From the NCBI RefSeq assembly GCF_004295485.1, contig NZ_CP036164.1:1-64000 (forward strand): a stretch of 64,000 nt of DNA, given 5' to 3'. Shown piece after piece: positions 52,229 through 59,371 of the stretch (positions within the stretch are counted from its first letter, which is position 1; each line of letters opens with the position of its first letter). The notes under the pieces are model-generated. The model did not search any database. It had not been told where the DNA came from and was given only the letters and a program-made list of their open reading frames with translations. Made by a program: the position numbers and the translations under genes. The stretch comes from Janibacter limosus. Lineage in GTDB: Bacteria; Actinomycetota; Actinomycetes; Actinomycetales; Dermatophilaceae.

Positions 52229-53043
52229 GGCCGCAGGTGGGACGCGCCGTTGAGGTCGAGCGTCGCCCCGGAGGCCCAGACCGCCTCGGGGGAGGCGAGC
52301 CACAGCACCGCCGAGGCCACCTCCTCGGGACGACCGACCCGACCGAAGGGGGAGCCCGCCCGGATCTCGTCGCCGGCCGGGGAGGCGAGCTTGTCGGCGA
52401 CCCGCTCGGTCTCGATGAACCCGGGAGCGACGGTCGCCACGGCGATGCCGTGAGGGGCCAGCGCGACAGCGAGGGATGCGTCCATGGCGTGCAGCGCCGC
52501 CTTGCTCGCGGCATAGGCCGGGAAGTCCGGCTCGCCCTTGTGCACCCCGCGGGTCCCGATGCTGATGACCCGGCCCGGCAGCCCGAGCTCGACCAGTCGG
52601 CGGGTCATCGCATGGGTGACCAGCGACGGCCCGAGGGTGTTGACCCGCAGGTACGTCTCCCAATGGCGTTGCCACGTCGCGGAGTCCGTGGTGGCCGGAG
52701 GATGGGCCAGCGCGGTGCTCGTGGCGATGCCGGCGTTGTTGACGAGCACGGTGACGGGCTCGCCGAGCGCCTCCTCCGCGTCCGACGGCAACCGCGCCGC
52801 CTGGTCCGCGTCGCCGAGGTCGGCGACGACGAGGGCGTGGCCGGTCCCCGGGAGGGCAGCGAGCGTGCCCCTCCCCTTCGAGGCTCCTCCGTCGCTCCTC
52901 AGGACACCGCCTTCGTCCACCGCGGAGCGCACGTGGACCGCCACGCGATCGCCCTGCTGCGCGAAGGCCATGGCGACGGCGCGGCCGATGCCGCGCGCGG
53001 CGCCGGTGACGAGGACGGCGCGGGGGCCGGGTGCGGGAGCCAT
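52225..53043 (-). CDS. Short-chain dehydrogenase/reductase with a repeat-derived insertion
   Basis: A 272-residue SDR from ATG 53043 (MAPAPGPRAVLVTGAARGIG). The cofactor loop is TGAARGIG, the second motif is VTVLVNNAGIATST, and the catalytic Tyr/Lys lie in FPAYAASKAALHAMDASLAV after ISIGTRG. The active-site Ser is the one preceding IGTRG. Residues about 41-60 (SAVDEGGVLRSDGGASKGRG) lie between the NADP-specifying region and strand 3, where SDRs usually have only a short loop. This segment is encoded by a copy of the TGAGGAG...CTCGAAGGG repeat. The substrate is unknown. Confidence 0.9.
   Translation of the reverse strand: MAPAPGPRAVLVTGAARGIGRAVAMAFAQQGDRVAVHVRSAVDEGGVLRSDGGASKGRGTLAALPGTGHALVVADLGDADQAARLPSDAEEALGEPVTVLVNNAGIATSTALAHPPATTDSATWQRHWETYLRVNTLGPSLVTHAMTRRLVELGLPGRVISIGTRGVHKGEPDFPAYAASKAALHAMDASLAVALAPHGIAVATVAPGFIETERVADKLASPAGDEIRAGSPFGRVGRPEEVASAVLWLASPEAVWASGATLDLNGASHLRP
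52872..52903. repeat. TGAGGAG...CTCGAAGGG repeat inside the SDR gene, copy 4
   Basis: On the coding strand, TCCTGAGGAGCGACGGAGGA then GCCTCGAAGGGGAG. Both conserved arms of the family are present, but the inner hairpin is imperfect (GGAGCGACGGAGGAGCC). The reading frame is kept. Confidence 0.55.
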
Positions 53044-53119
53044 GACCCCAGTCTGCTCGCTCGCGATTGCCTCTGCGGGCCGCGGGTATGGAGAGGGACC
53101 CGAGCGAGAGGAGTGGGTC

Positions 53120-53341
53120 ATGCGTGACCGGACGGACGAGGGCCGCGACGGCGGGCAGGTCTCCGAGACCAACAACCTGCGCGAGAGCGACCAGGACGAG
53201 GCCTACCAGCAGAGCGAGGGCGTCCCGCCCGGTGATGTGGCCGACCAGGAGGACCAGAGCGTCGCCGAGGCCAGGATCTCGCCGGAGGAGGGCGACGTCG
53301 AGGAGTCCGTCGAGCACAGCCTCGGCGAGGAGTCGCCGTGA
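53120..53341 (+). CDS. Small acidic hydrophilic protein (73 aa)
   Basis: A 73-residue chain (MRDRTDEGRDGGQVSETNNL) rich in Asp, Glu, Gln and Ser, with no hydrophobic segment and probably disordered. AGAGGAG precedes ATG 53120. The stop overlaps the GTG of the diiron-oxidase-like gene (GTGA), making it the first gene of a four-gene coupled operon. I do not recognise a family. Confidence 0.65.
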   Translation: MRDRTDEGRDGGQVSETNNLRESDQDEAYQQSEGVPPGDVADQEDQSVAEARISPEEGDVEESVEHSLGEESP

Positions 53342-54327
53342 GCGCCCCGCTGCCCAGGGCCCGCGGCCCGCTCAGCGAGCTCGTCCTGGCGATGCTGCGC
53401 GGCGAGGCGCACTCGCTCGCACCCCTGCGCACCGGCGACGACGTGATCCTGGACGAGGACGCCCAGCTGGCGCTGTGGCTGCTGCTCGAGCTGCACCACC
53501 GCGGGCTCCGAGGGGTCGACCCGGAGCTCGAGTGGGACCCGCAGGTCATCCGGGTGCGGCGTGAGCTCGAGGAGGCGCACCTCGCGGCGCTCCGCGAGCT
53601 GGTCCGTGACCGGCTGGCGCTCGTCGACCCGGACGAGGACCTGGCCCGGCAGATCGCCACGCTGCTCGCGCAGGACGACGGCCCGTCGGTCGCGGACTTC
53701 CTGGCTCGCCGGGCCGACGAGGAGCAGTTCCGCGACTTCCTGCGCCAGCGCAGCATCTACCACCTCAAGGAGTCAGATCCGCAGGCCTTCGTCGTACCGC
53801 GGCTCGACGGGCCGGCCAAGGTGGCGCTCGCCGAGCTCCAGTACGACGAGTTCGGGGCTGGCCGCCCTGCCGGGCTGCACTCGCTGCTCTTCGCGCAGGC
53901 CCTGCAGGCCTGCGGCCTGGACCCGTCCTACGGGGCCCATCTCGATCAGGCCCGGGCGAGCACCCTCGCGGTGAGCACGACGATGTCGATCTTCGGGCTG
54001 CATCGTCGCTGGCGGGGCGCGGCGATGGGCCACCTCGCTGCCTTCGAGTCGACGAGCTCGGTGCCCTGCCGGCGGATCGCCGCCGGCGCGCGCCGGCTCG
54101 GGCTGCCCGACGCCGTCGCCGCCTACTACGACGAGCACGTCGAGGCGGACGCGGTGCACGAGCAGCTGGCGGTGCACGGAATCTGCGTCCCGATGGTCGC
54201 GGCCGAGCCCGAGCTGCGCGCGGACGTCCTGCTGGGCGTCGCCGCCTGCCTCGAGCTCGACGCGCTCGCCGGTCGGGAGCAGCTGGACCTCTGGCAGGCC
54301 GGCGCGGCCGAGCAGGTGCCGGCATGA
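53338..54327 (+). CDS. Iron-containing redox enzyme family protein (heme-oxygenase-like diiron fold)
   Basis: A 329-residue helical protein. Candidate metal ligands are a Glu/His pair in LWLLLELHHRGLRGVDPELE, LAELQYDEFGAGRPAGLHSL, and the C-terminal AAYYDEHVEADAVHEQLAVH (D-E-H-V-x-x-D-x-x-H). These match the heme-oxygenase-like diiron oxidase/oxygenase family, whose known members oxidise amino acids or fatty acids. It starts at GTG 53338 and is coupled upstream and downstream. The substrate is unknown. The adjacent CDGSH protein is a plausible electron or cluster partner. Confidence 0.82.
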   Translation: MSAPLPRARGPLSELVLAMLRGEAHSLAPLRTGDDVILDEDAQLALWLLLELHHRGLRGVDPELEWDPQVIRVRRELEEAHLAALRELVRDRLALVDPDEDLARQIATLLAQDDGPSVADFLARRADEEQFRDFLRQRSIYHLKESDPQAFVVPRLDGPAKVALAELQYDEFGAGRPAGLHSLLFAQALQACGLDPSYGAHLDQARASTLAVSTTMSIFGLHRRWRGAAMGHLAAFESTSSVPCRRIAAGARRLGLPDAVAAYYDEHVEADAVHEQLAVHGICVPMVAAEPELRADVLLGVAACLELDALAGREQLDLWQAGAAEQVPA

Positions 54328-54533
54328 GACCTCCCGCGCGGCCCGAGGTGTCCGTGCAGCTGTGCCCGGGTGGTCCCGTGCTCGTCCGGGGTGCCGACGT
54401 CGTGCGCGACGCGGGCGGGGCGGAGCACGAGGTCACCAGGCCGGTCGTGGCCGTCTGCGCCTGCGGCATGAGCGGGCGGGCCCCGTGGTGCGACGGCACC
54501 CACAAGGTCGTCGCGGCGAAGGGAGCGGGCTGA
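54324..54533 (+). CDS. CDGSH iron-sulfur domain protein (mitoNEET-like)
   Basis: A 69-residue protein with the CDGSH signature VCACGMSGRAPWCDGTHKVV, which gives the Cys-x-Cys-x2-Ser-x3-Pro-x-Cys-Asp-Gly-Thr-His ligand set for a [2Fe-2S] cluster with three Cys and one His. No membrane anchor. ATG 54324 overlaps the diiron-like gene (ATGA) and its stop overlaps the methyltransferase start (TGATG). It probably transfers electrons or clusters to one of these. Confidence 0.92.
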   Translation: MRPPARPEVSVQLCPGGPVLVRGADVVRDAGGAEHEVTRPVVAVCACGMSGRAPWCDGTHKVVAAKGAG

Positions 54534-55177
54534 TGGCGCGCTCCGTGTTCACCTTCGCCGGCCTGCACCTCGAGACCGACGACCGGCTCCTGACGCCGAG
54601 GGCGTGGACGCAGGAGCAGTCCGCGTGGGCCGCCGACCTGCTGCCGCAGCTGCCGGAGGGCCCGGTGCTCGAGCTGTGCGCGGGGGCGGGACACATCGGT
54701 CTCGCCGCCCTGCGCCAGAGCGGGCGTCGGCTCGTCGCCGTCGACCGCGAGACGGTGGCCGCGGACATGATCCGCGACAACGCGGAGCGGCTCGGCATGG
54801 CGTCTCGCGTCGAGGTCCGATGCGGGGAGCTCTCCCGGGTGGTGGACCAGGACGAGTGCTTCGCCCTGGTCATCGCCGACCCGCCGTGGGTGCCCACGTC
54901 CGGCATCGGCCGGTTCCCCGAGGACCCGCGCGGCGCGATCGACGGCGGGGACGACGGGCTCACCGTCGCCCGGCAGTGCGTCGAGGTCATCGCGCAGCAT
55001 CTCCTGCCGTGGGGTGCCGCGCTGCTGCAGCTGGGCACGCTCGAGCAGGTGGGCGCACTGGACCTGCCGGCAGGTCTGGTCGTGGTCGAGGTGCGGGAGT
55101 ACCCACGTGGCGTGCTGGCGCGACTGGTGCCGGCCGGTGCTGATCAGGTCAGCTGCGCGGCAGGACCATCGCGATGA
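54533..55177 (+). CDS. SAM-dependent methyltransferase, HemK/PrmC-like
   Basis: A 214-residue protein. Motif I is GPVLELCAGAGHIGLAALRQ and motif IV ALVIADPPWVPTSG, a D-P-P-W variant of the NPPY motif found in enzymes that methylate planar amides or bases. Start AMARSVFTFAGLHLETDDRL-like residues resemble PrmC-type substrate recognition, but the N-terminal domain of true PrmC is absent. It is the last gene of the diiron/CDGSH operon. The 3' end overlaps the convergent GNAT gene by 29 bp. Confidence 0.83.
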   Translation: MARSVFTFAGLHLETDDRLLTPRAWTQEQSAWAADLLPQLPEGPVLELCAGAGHIGLAALRQSGRRLVAVDRETVAADMIRDNAERLGMASRVEVRCGELSRVVDQDECFALVIADPPWVPTSGIGRFPEDPRGAIDGGDDGLTVARQCVEVIAQHLLPWGAALLQLGTLEQVGALDLPAGLVVVEVREYPRGVLARLVPAGADQVSCAAGPSR

Positions 55178-55679
55178 CGTCGGGGGAGTCGTCGTGCAGC
55201 CAGCTGGGGCGGGTCGTCCCGACCTCGAGCCACCCGGTGCGCCGGTAGAGGCCGGCCGCCCCGCCGGTCGGGACGACGTCGAGGCACGGTGCCAGGTCGC
55301 GGTTCTCGAGGTCGTCGAGGGCAGCGCGCATGAGGGCGGCGCCGACACCCTGGCCGCGCACGTGCGTCGCGGTGAAGTACACCCCGACCTCACCGAGCCG
55401 CTCCGCCGGCAGGCCGTGGCCGGCCGCCCACAGTCGAGCCAGCTCCGGCTCGCGGCTCACCGCGGGGTCGAGCACCGGCAGGGTGGCGACGTGCCCGACC
55501 GGCACGCCGTCGAGCTCGGCCGTCCACGTGGCGAGCGCCCCGGCACGCGCGACGAAGTCCTCCGGCGCCATGGGCAGCGGGTCACGGTGCGGGTAGCCGG
55601 ACTGGCTCTGCTGCTCGACGAGGGCACGGCCCAGGGCCGGTAGGTCGGTGTCGACACGGGGACGGATGGTGAGACTCAC
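55149..55679 (-). CDS. GNAT-family N-acetyltransferase
   Basis: A 176-residue protein from GTG 55679 (VSLTIRPRVDTDLPALGRAL). It has GNAT motif A LGEVGVYFTATHVRGQGVGA (R-x-x-G-x-G) and a C-terminal PTGGAAGLYRRTGWLEVGTT. The substrate is unknown. The frame continues upstream to 55898, but this part overlaps nothing recognisable. The region 55680-55777 shows no gene. Confidence 0.85.
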   Translation of the reverse strand: MSLTIRPRVDTDLPALGRALVEQQSQSGYPHRDPLPMAPEDFVARAGALATWTAELDGVPVGHVATLPVLDPAVSREPELARLWAAGHGLPAERLGEVGVYFTATHVRGQGVGAALMRAALDDLENRDLAPCLDVVPTGGAAGLYRRTGWLEVGTTRPSWLHDDSPDVIAMVLPRS

Positions 55680-55777
55680 CCGCTCATCATCGCCGACGGC
55701 GGGTCCTGACCGGGCGGGCCCGGTGGACGCCCCACCAGAGCGTGAGCTCGTGCGCTGAGCGGGCGCGCGACCGGACG

Positions 55778-56185
55778 TCAGCGGCGCAGCACCTCGGCGG
55801 CCATCGCCAGTCCGGCCTCGCGCTCGGGCTGGATGATCCGGGCGACTCCCAGCCGGGTGAGCGCCTCGACGTGCTGGCGCGAGCCCGCCTTGGCCCACAC
55901 CTCGCGCACCTGGAGCTCGGCGAGGGCCGTGGCGATCATCAGGGAGGGGGCGACGCTCGTCATGCCGAGCACGACCAGCGTGTCGGGCCGGATGTCGAGC
56001 TGGCGCAGGGTCTCCTCGTCGTGGGCCTCGGCGACCGCGAGGTGCTCGATGTCCTCGGCGAGCGAGCTCACCACGGCCTCGTCGGCGTCGACGCCGAGCA
56101 CGCGTCGCCCCTCCTCGACCAGGCGCAGGGCGAGGGTCGAGCCGAACCGGCCCAGCCCGATGACGGCGACGTCGTACCTAGCCAA
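55778..56185 (-). CDS. Potassium channel regulator, TrkA-N (RCK) domain only
   Basis: A 135-residue protein beginning MARYDVAVIGLGRFGSTLAL, with the NAD(H)/ATP-binding G-x-G-x-x-G and VLGVDADEAVVSSLAEDIEH. It ends after ...RIIQPEREAGLAMAAEVLRR, where KtrA proteins continue into a roughly 80-residue RCK-C ligand domain. That domain is missing and no frame continues it downstream. The start overlaps the TrkH stop by 8 bp. It should gate the adjacent TrkH/KtrB channel, perhaps without c-di-AMP control. Confidence 0.85.
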   Translation of the reverse strand: MARYDVAVIGLGRFGSTLALRLVEEGRRVLGVDADEAVVSSLAEDIEHLAVAEAHDEETLRQLDIRPDTLVVLGMTSVAPSLMIATALAELQVREVWAKAGSRQHVEALTRLGVARIIQPEREAGLAMAAEVLRR

Positions 56186-57542
56186 CGAGGACCCTCTCCT
56201 CCGGGACCTCGTAGCGTCGAGGTCGGTTGCGCAGCGCCAGGGCGGCGCCCAGCGTGATCGGCCCGATGCGGCCGAGGAACATCATGACGACGAGGATGAC
56301 CTGCCCCGCAGCGGGGATGTCCGCGGTGATCCCCGTCGACATGCCGACGGTGGCGAAGGCCGAGATCACCTCGAAGAGCACGACGTCGAGGCGGAAGGGG
56401 GTGAGTACCATGAGTGCGCCCGTCGCCGCCACGACCATGCCGGTCGCCAGCAGCGCGACGGTGAGGGCCTGGCGCATGTTGGCAGGGGAGAGGCGTCGGT
56501 TGAGGACCCGGACGGTGGGTTCACCGCGCAGCTCGGCCCAGATGACGAAGCCCAGGATGGCGAAGGTCGCCACCTTGACGCCGCCAGCGGTGCCTGCGCT
56601 GCCGCCACCGATGAACATCAGGCCGTCGAGCAGCAGCAGGCTCTCCTGGCGGAGGGCGCCGATGTCGACGCTGTTGAAGCCCGCGGTGCGGGCGACGACC
56701 GACTGGAAGGTCGCCGCGAGGATCTTGCCACCCGTCCCCATCGGCCCGAGCGTGCTCTTGTTGTCCCACTCGAAGGCGGCGAAGAGCACGGTGCCGGCGA
56801 CCCAGAGGACGACCGAGCCCCAGATGGTGATGGTCGCGTGGACCGTCCAGCGGGCGTAGGGGCGGCGCCAGTGCCGCAGCAGCTCCCACCAGACGGGGAA
56901 ACCGAGGCCGCCGATCATGACCGACAGCATGAGGGGCACGGACATCCACGGGTCCTCGGCCCACTGCACCGCGCTGTCGGGCAGCAGCCCGAAGCCGGCG
57001 TTGTTGAAGGCCGAGATCGCGTGGAAGACGCCCGAGTAGACGGCCGACCCCCAGTCGGAGTGGTAGGCCACCCGCAGCCGCACGATGAGGACGAGGGCCA
57101 TGACAAGCTCGACGGCCAGGGTGAAGCGCACGACGCCGAGGAGCACCTGGCCCGGGGTGCGGTCGGCGATCGAGCGGGCCTCCGCGCCCGTCAGCACCTC
57201 GGCCGAGGCGGTGAGCCGGCGTCCGACGAGCATCACGAGGAGCGTCGCGACCGACATGATCCCGAGGCCGCCGACCTGGATCAGCCCGAGGATGACCAGC
57301 TCGCCGAAGGTCGACCAGTGGCCACCCGTGTCGACGGTGACCAGGCCGGTGACGCAGGTGGCGGAGGTCGCGGTGAAGAGCGCGGTGAGCGGGTCGGTTG
57401 CCTCGCGCGACTGCGAGGCGAAGGGAGTCATCAGCACCAGCGTGCCCAGCAGGATGGTGCTGGCGAACCCGAGCATGACCGTCCGTGACGGGTTTGCCAC
57501 GAGGCGGTTGAGGAGGTGCGCGCTCGCCGAGTCCTGACCCAC
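56178..57542 (-). CDS. Potassium uptake protein, TrkH/KtrB family
   Basis: A 454-residue membrane protein with four repeated M1-P-M2 units. Selectivity-filter-like loops are ATSATCVTGLVTVDTGGHWS, AISAFNNAGFGLLPDSAVQW, VARTAGFNSVDIGALRQESL and VISAFATVGMSTGITADIPA, each with the key Gly (e.g. CVTGL, NAGF, TAGFN, TVGMS). It mediates potassium (or sodium-coupled potassium) entry with the RCK subunit. GTG 57542 is taken as start; ATG at about 57477 is an alternative close to the first helix. Confidence 0.92.
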   Translation of the reverse strand: MGQDSASAHLLNRLVANPSRTVMLGFASTILLGTLVLMTPFASQSREATDPLTALFTATSATCVTGLVTVDTGGHWSTFGELVILGLIQVGGLGIMSVATLLVMLVGRRLTASAEVLTGAEARSIADRTPGQVLLGVVRFTLAVELVMALVLIVRLRVAYHSDWGSAVYSGVFHAISAFNNAGFGLLPDSAVQWAEDPWMSVPLMLSVMIGGLGFPVWWELLRHWRRPYARWTVHATITIWGSVVLWVAGTVLFAAFEWDNKSTLGPMGTGGKILAATFQSVVARTAGFNSVDIGALRQESLLLLDGLMFIGGGSAGTAGGVKVATFAILGFVIWAELRGEPTVRVLNRRLSPANMRQALTVALLATGMVVAATGALMVLTPFRLDVVLFEVISAFATVGMSTGITADIPAAGQVILVVMMFLGRIGPITLGAALALRNRPRRYEVPEERVLVG

Positions 57543-57610
57543 GGGGTGGGACGCTACTCCGATCTCGGCCCGTCGGCCTGGCCGCGACCAGGCGGGCGAA
57601 GGGAGGGTCG

Positions 57611-58204
57611 TCAGTCGTCGAGCAGGCCCGCCGCCCGGGCGGGCTCGGCGTAGGCCAGGGCGAGGGACTGCACCGTCTCGTGAGCGTTGAGTCCGCTGGG
57701 GTTGGGGACGACCCACAGCCGGGCCCCCTCGAAGCCTTCGGCCTGCTCGCCGACCCGCGCCGAGCGCGCACCGAAGGCGCTCCGGTAGGCGGTGATCCCT
57801 GCCACGGCCACCACCGTCGGTCGGGCCCCGCGCACGGTGGCCCGCAGACGCTCGCCGCCCTCGCGCAGCTCCGCGGGCGTCAGCTCGTCGGCGCGGGCCG
57901 TCGCCCGCCGCACGATGTTGGTGACGCCGATGCCCCGGGCCCGCAGGTCGGACCGGTCCTCGTCGGTCATGCCCGCCGACGGGTCGATCCGCCGCTCGAT
58001 GATCCCCGCCCGGAGCAGGGCGGGGTAGAAGCGGTTGCCGGGGTGGGCGAAGTGGGTCTGGGTCGCGGCGGTCCACAGCCCGGGGTTGATGCCGACGAAG
58101 AGCAGCCGCAGGACCTGCCCCCGCTCAGGGAGCAGGTCCGGCACCTCGGCGTCCCGGAAGGACTCGAGCTCGGCGCGGGTGGGTGTGCTTCGGGTGTCCG
58201 CCAT
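57611..58204 (-). CDS. mug: Mismatch-specific uracil/thymine-DNA glycosylase (Mug family)
   Basis: A 197-residue glycosylase from ATG 58204. Motif 1 LLFVGINPGLWTAATQTHFA carries the catalytic Asn of GINPG, and motif 2 LWVVPNPSGLNAHETVQSL the intercalation loop (N-P-S-G-L-N). HPGNRFYPALLRAG follows as in the family. It removes U or T from G mismatches for base-excision repair. Its start is separate from the convergent or tandem neighbours by about 40-70 bp. Confidence 0.93.
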   Translation of the reverse strand: MADTRSTPTRAELESFRDAEVPDLLPERGQVLRLLFVGINPGLWTAATQTHFAHPGNRFYPALLRAGIIERRIDPSAGMTDEDRSDLRARGIGVTNIVRRATARADELTPAELREGGERLRATVRGARPTVVAVAGITAYRSAFGARSARVGEQAEGFEGARLWVVPNPSGLNAHETVQSLALAYAEPARAAGLLDD

Positions 58205-58243
58205 GGCCACACGCTACGACGCCGGCGGGTCCACATCGCCAGG

Positions 58244-59128
58244 TCAGAGGTCGCGGTGACGTCGGCGGATCCGCCGCAGCAGCCGCCGCTGGAGCTCGAG
58301 CTCGCGCGCGATGAGCACCCCGTAGCCGAGGGTGTCCTCTCCCTTCGCCCGGGCCTGCTCGGCGCTGCGCAGCAGACGGTCCGTGAGGAGCACGGAGTCC
58401 CGGTGCTTGCCGAGGGCGGTCTGGAGCCGCTCCACGTCGCGCAGCGCGGCACCCACTGAGTGACCGAGCGGCAGGCCGGTGGCGTCCTCGACGGCCGCCA
58501 CGGCGTAGCGCACCCGCTTGGCCTCCTTGCGCAGCTCGTGCAGCCGCAGGACCCGGCCCTCCGCCCCCCGGCGCCCGAGGAGGTCAGCGACGTCGTCGCG
58601 CACGTCGCGCATCCGCTCCAGGGCGAAGGGGGTCAACGTCGCCGCCGCGTCCGCGTGATCCGCCGAGGTGAGCCCCCGGGCCAGGGGAGGGTGCTGGGCA
58701 TACCGGGCCACCCGGTCGAGGTCCTCGGCGTGGTCAGGTGTCGCGAGGTGACGGAGGAGCTCGGTGCGGGCCTTGGCGTGCCTGCGCCCGGCGGTGCGGC
58801 GCAGCCGCGCGACCACCGGGGTGCTGACGAGCTCGGCGGCGGGGGCCGGCAGGGCGTCGAGTCGCTGCTCCAGCAGCTCGCGCAGCACCTCGGCATCCCG
58901 CGTGACCGACAGGTGCCGACCGAGCTCGCGGAGGGTGTCGGCCACCTCCCGGCGAGGCGCCTCCGCGAGCAGCGGGGCGTAGACCTGGAGCACCGAGCGC
59001 AGCCGCCGGGCGGACACGCGCATCTGGTGGACGGAGTCGGGGGCGTCCTCGCGCACCAACGCGTCCCGGGCGCGGAGGGAGTCAGCCTCCGCCCCGGTCG
59101 TCCGCGCCAACGCGGAGCCGAGGTCCAT
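58244..59128 (-). CDS. CHAD domain protein
   Basis: A 294-residue helical protein from ATG 59128. The conserved CHAD helix pairs show as DSVHQMRVSARRLRSVLQVY (His and basic residues) and LRLHELRKEAKRVRYAVAAV (second conserved His). The long Arg-rich helix ends QRRLLRRIRRRHRDL. CHAD domains bind inorganic polyphosphate and often accompany CYTH phosphatases; no CYTH domain is present here. Start codons at 59134 and 59137 are possible. GAGG is best spaced for 59128. Confidence 0.9.
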   Translation of the reverse strand: MDLGSALARTTGAEADSLRARDALVREDAPDSVHQMRVSARRLRSVLQVYAPLLAEAPRREVADTLRELGRHLSVTRDAEVLRELLEQRLDALPAPAAELVSTPVVARLRRTAGRRHAKARTELLRHLATPDHAEDLDRVARYAQHPPLARGLTSADHADAAATLTPFALERMRDVRDDVADLLGRRGAEGRVLRLHELRKEAKRVRYAVAAVEDATGLPLGHSVGAALRDVERLQTALGKHRDSVLLTDRLLRSAEQARAKGEDTLGYGVLIARELELQRRLLRRIRRRHRDL

Positions 59129-59371
59129 GACCATCACCTCACCGTAGACGCGGCGACCCGTCAGGGCGAGGGGTGGCCGAGGGTGATCGGGCCCGGCGAC
59201 GAGCTCCCCCTCGGAGCTGGCGCGTACACCCGAGGCGGCCGCGGCGATGTGGGTCGACAGCGTGGACCTCGTCGGGTCATGAGTGTCGTGAGGCCGACGC
59301 CGCCGGTCGCCGTCGGCACACTCACGACGGAGCCCTCGCCCACGTCATGCATCTTCTGGTGAGATGGATCC

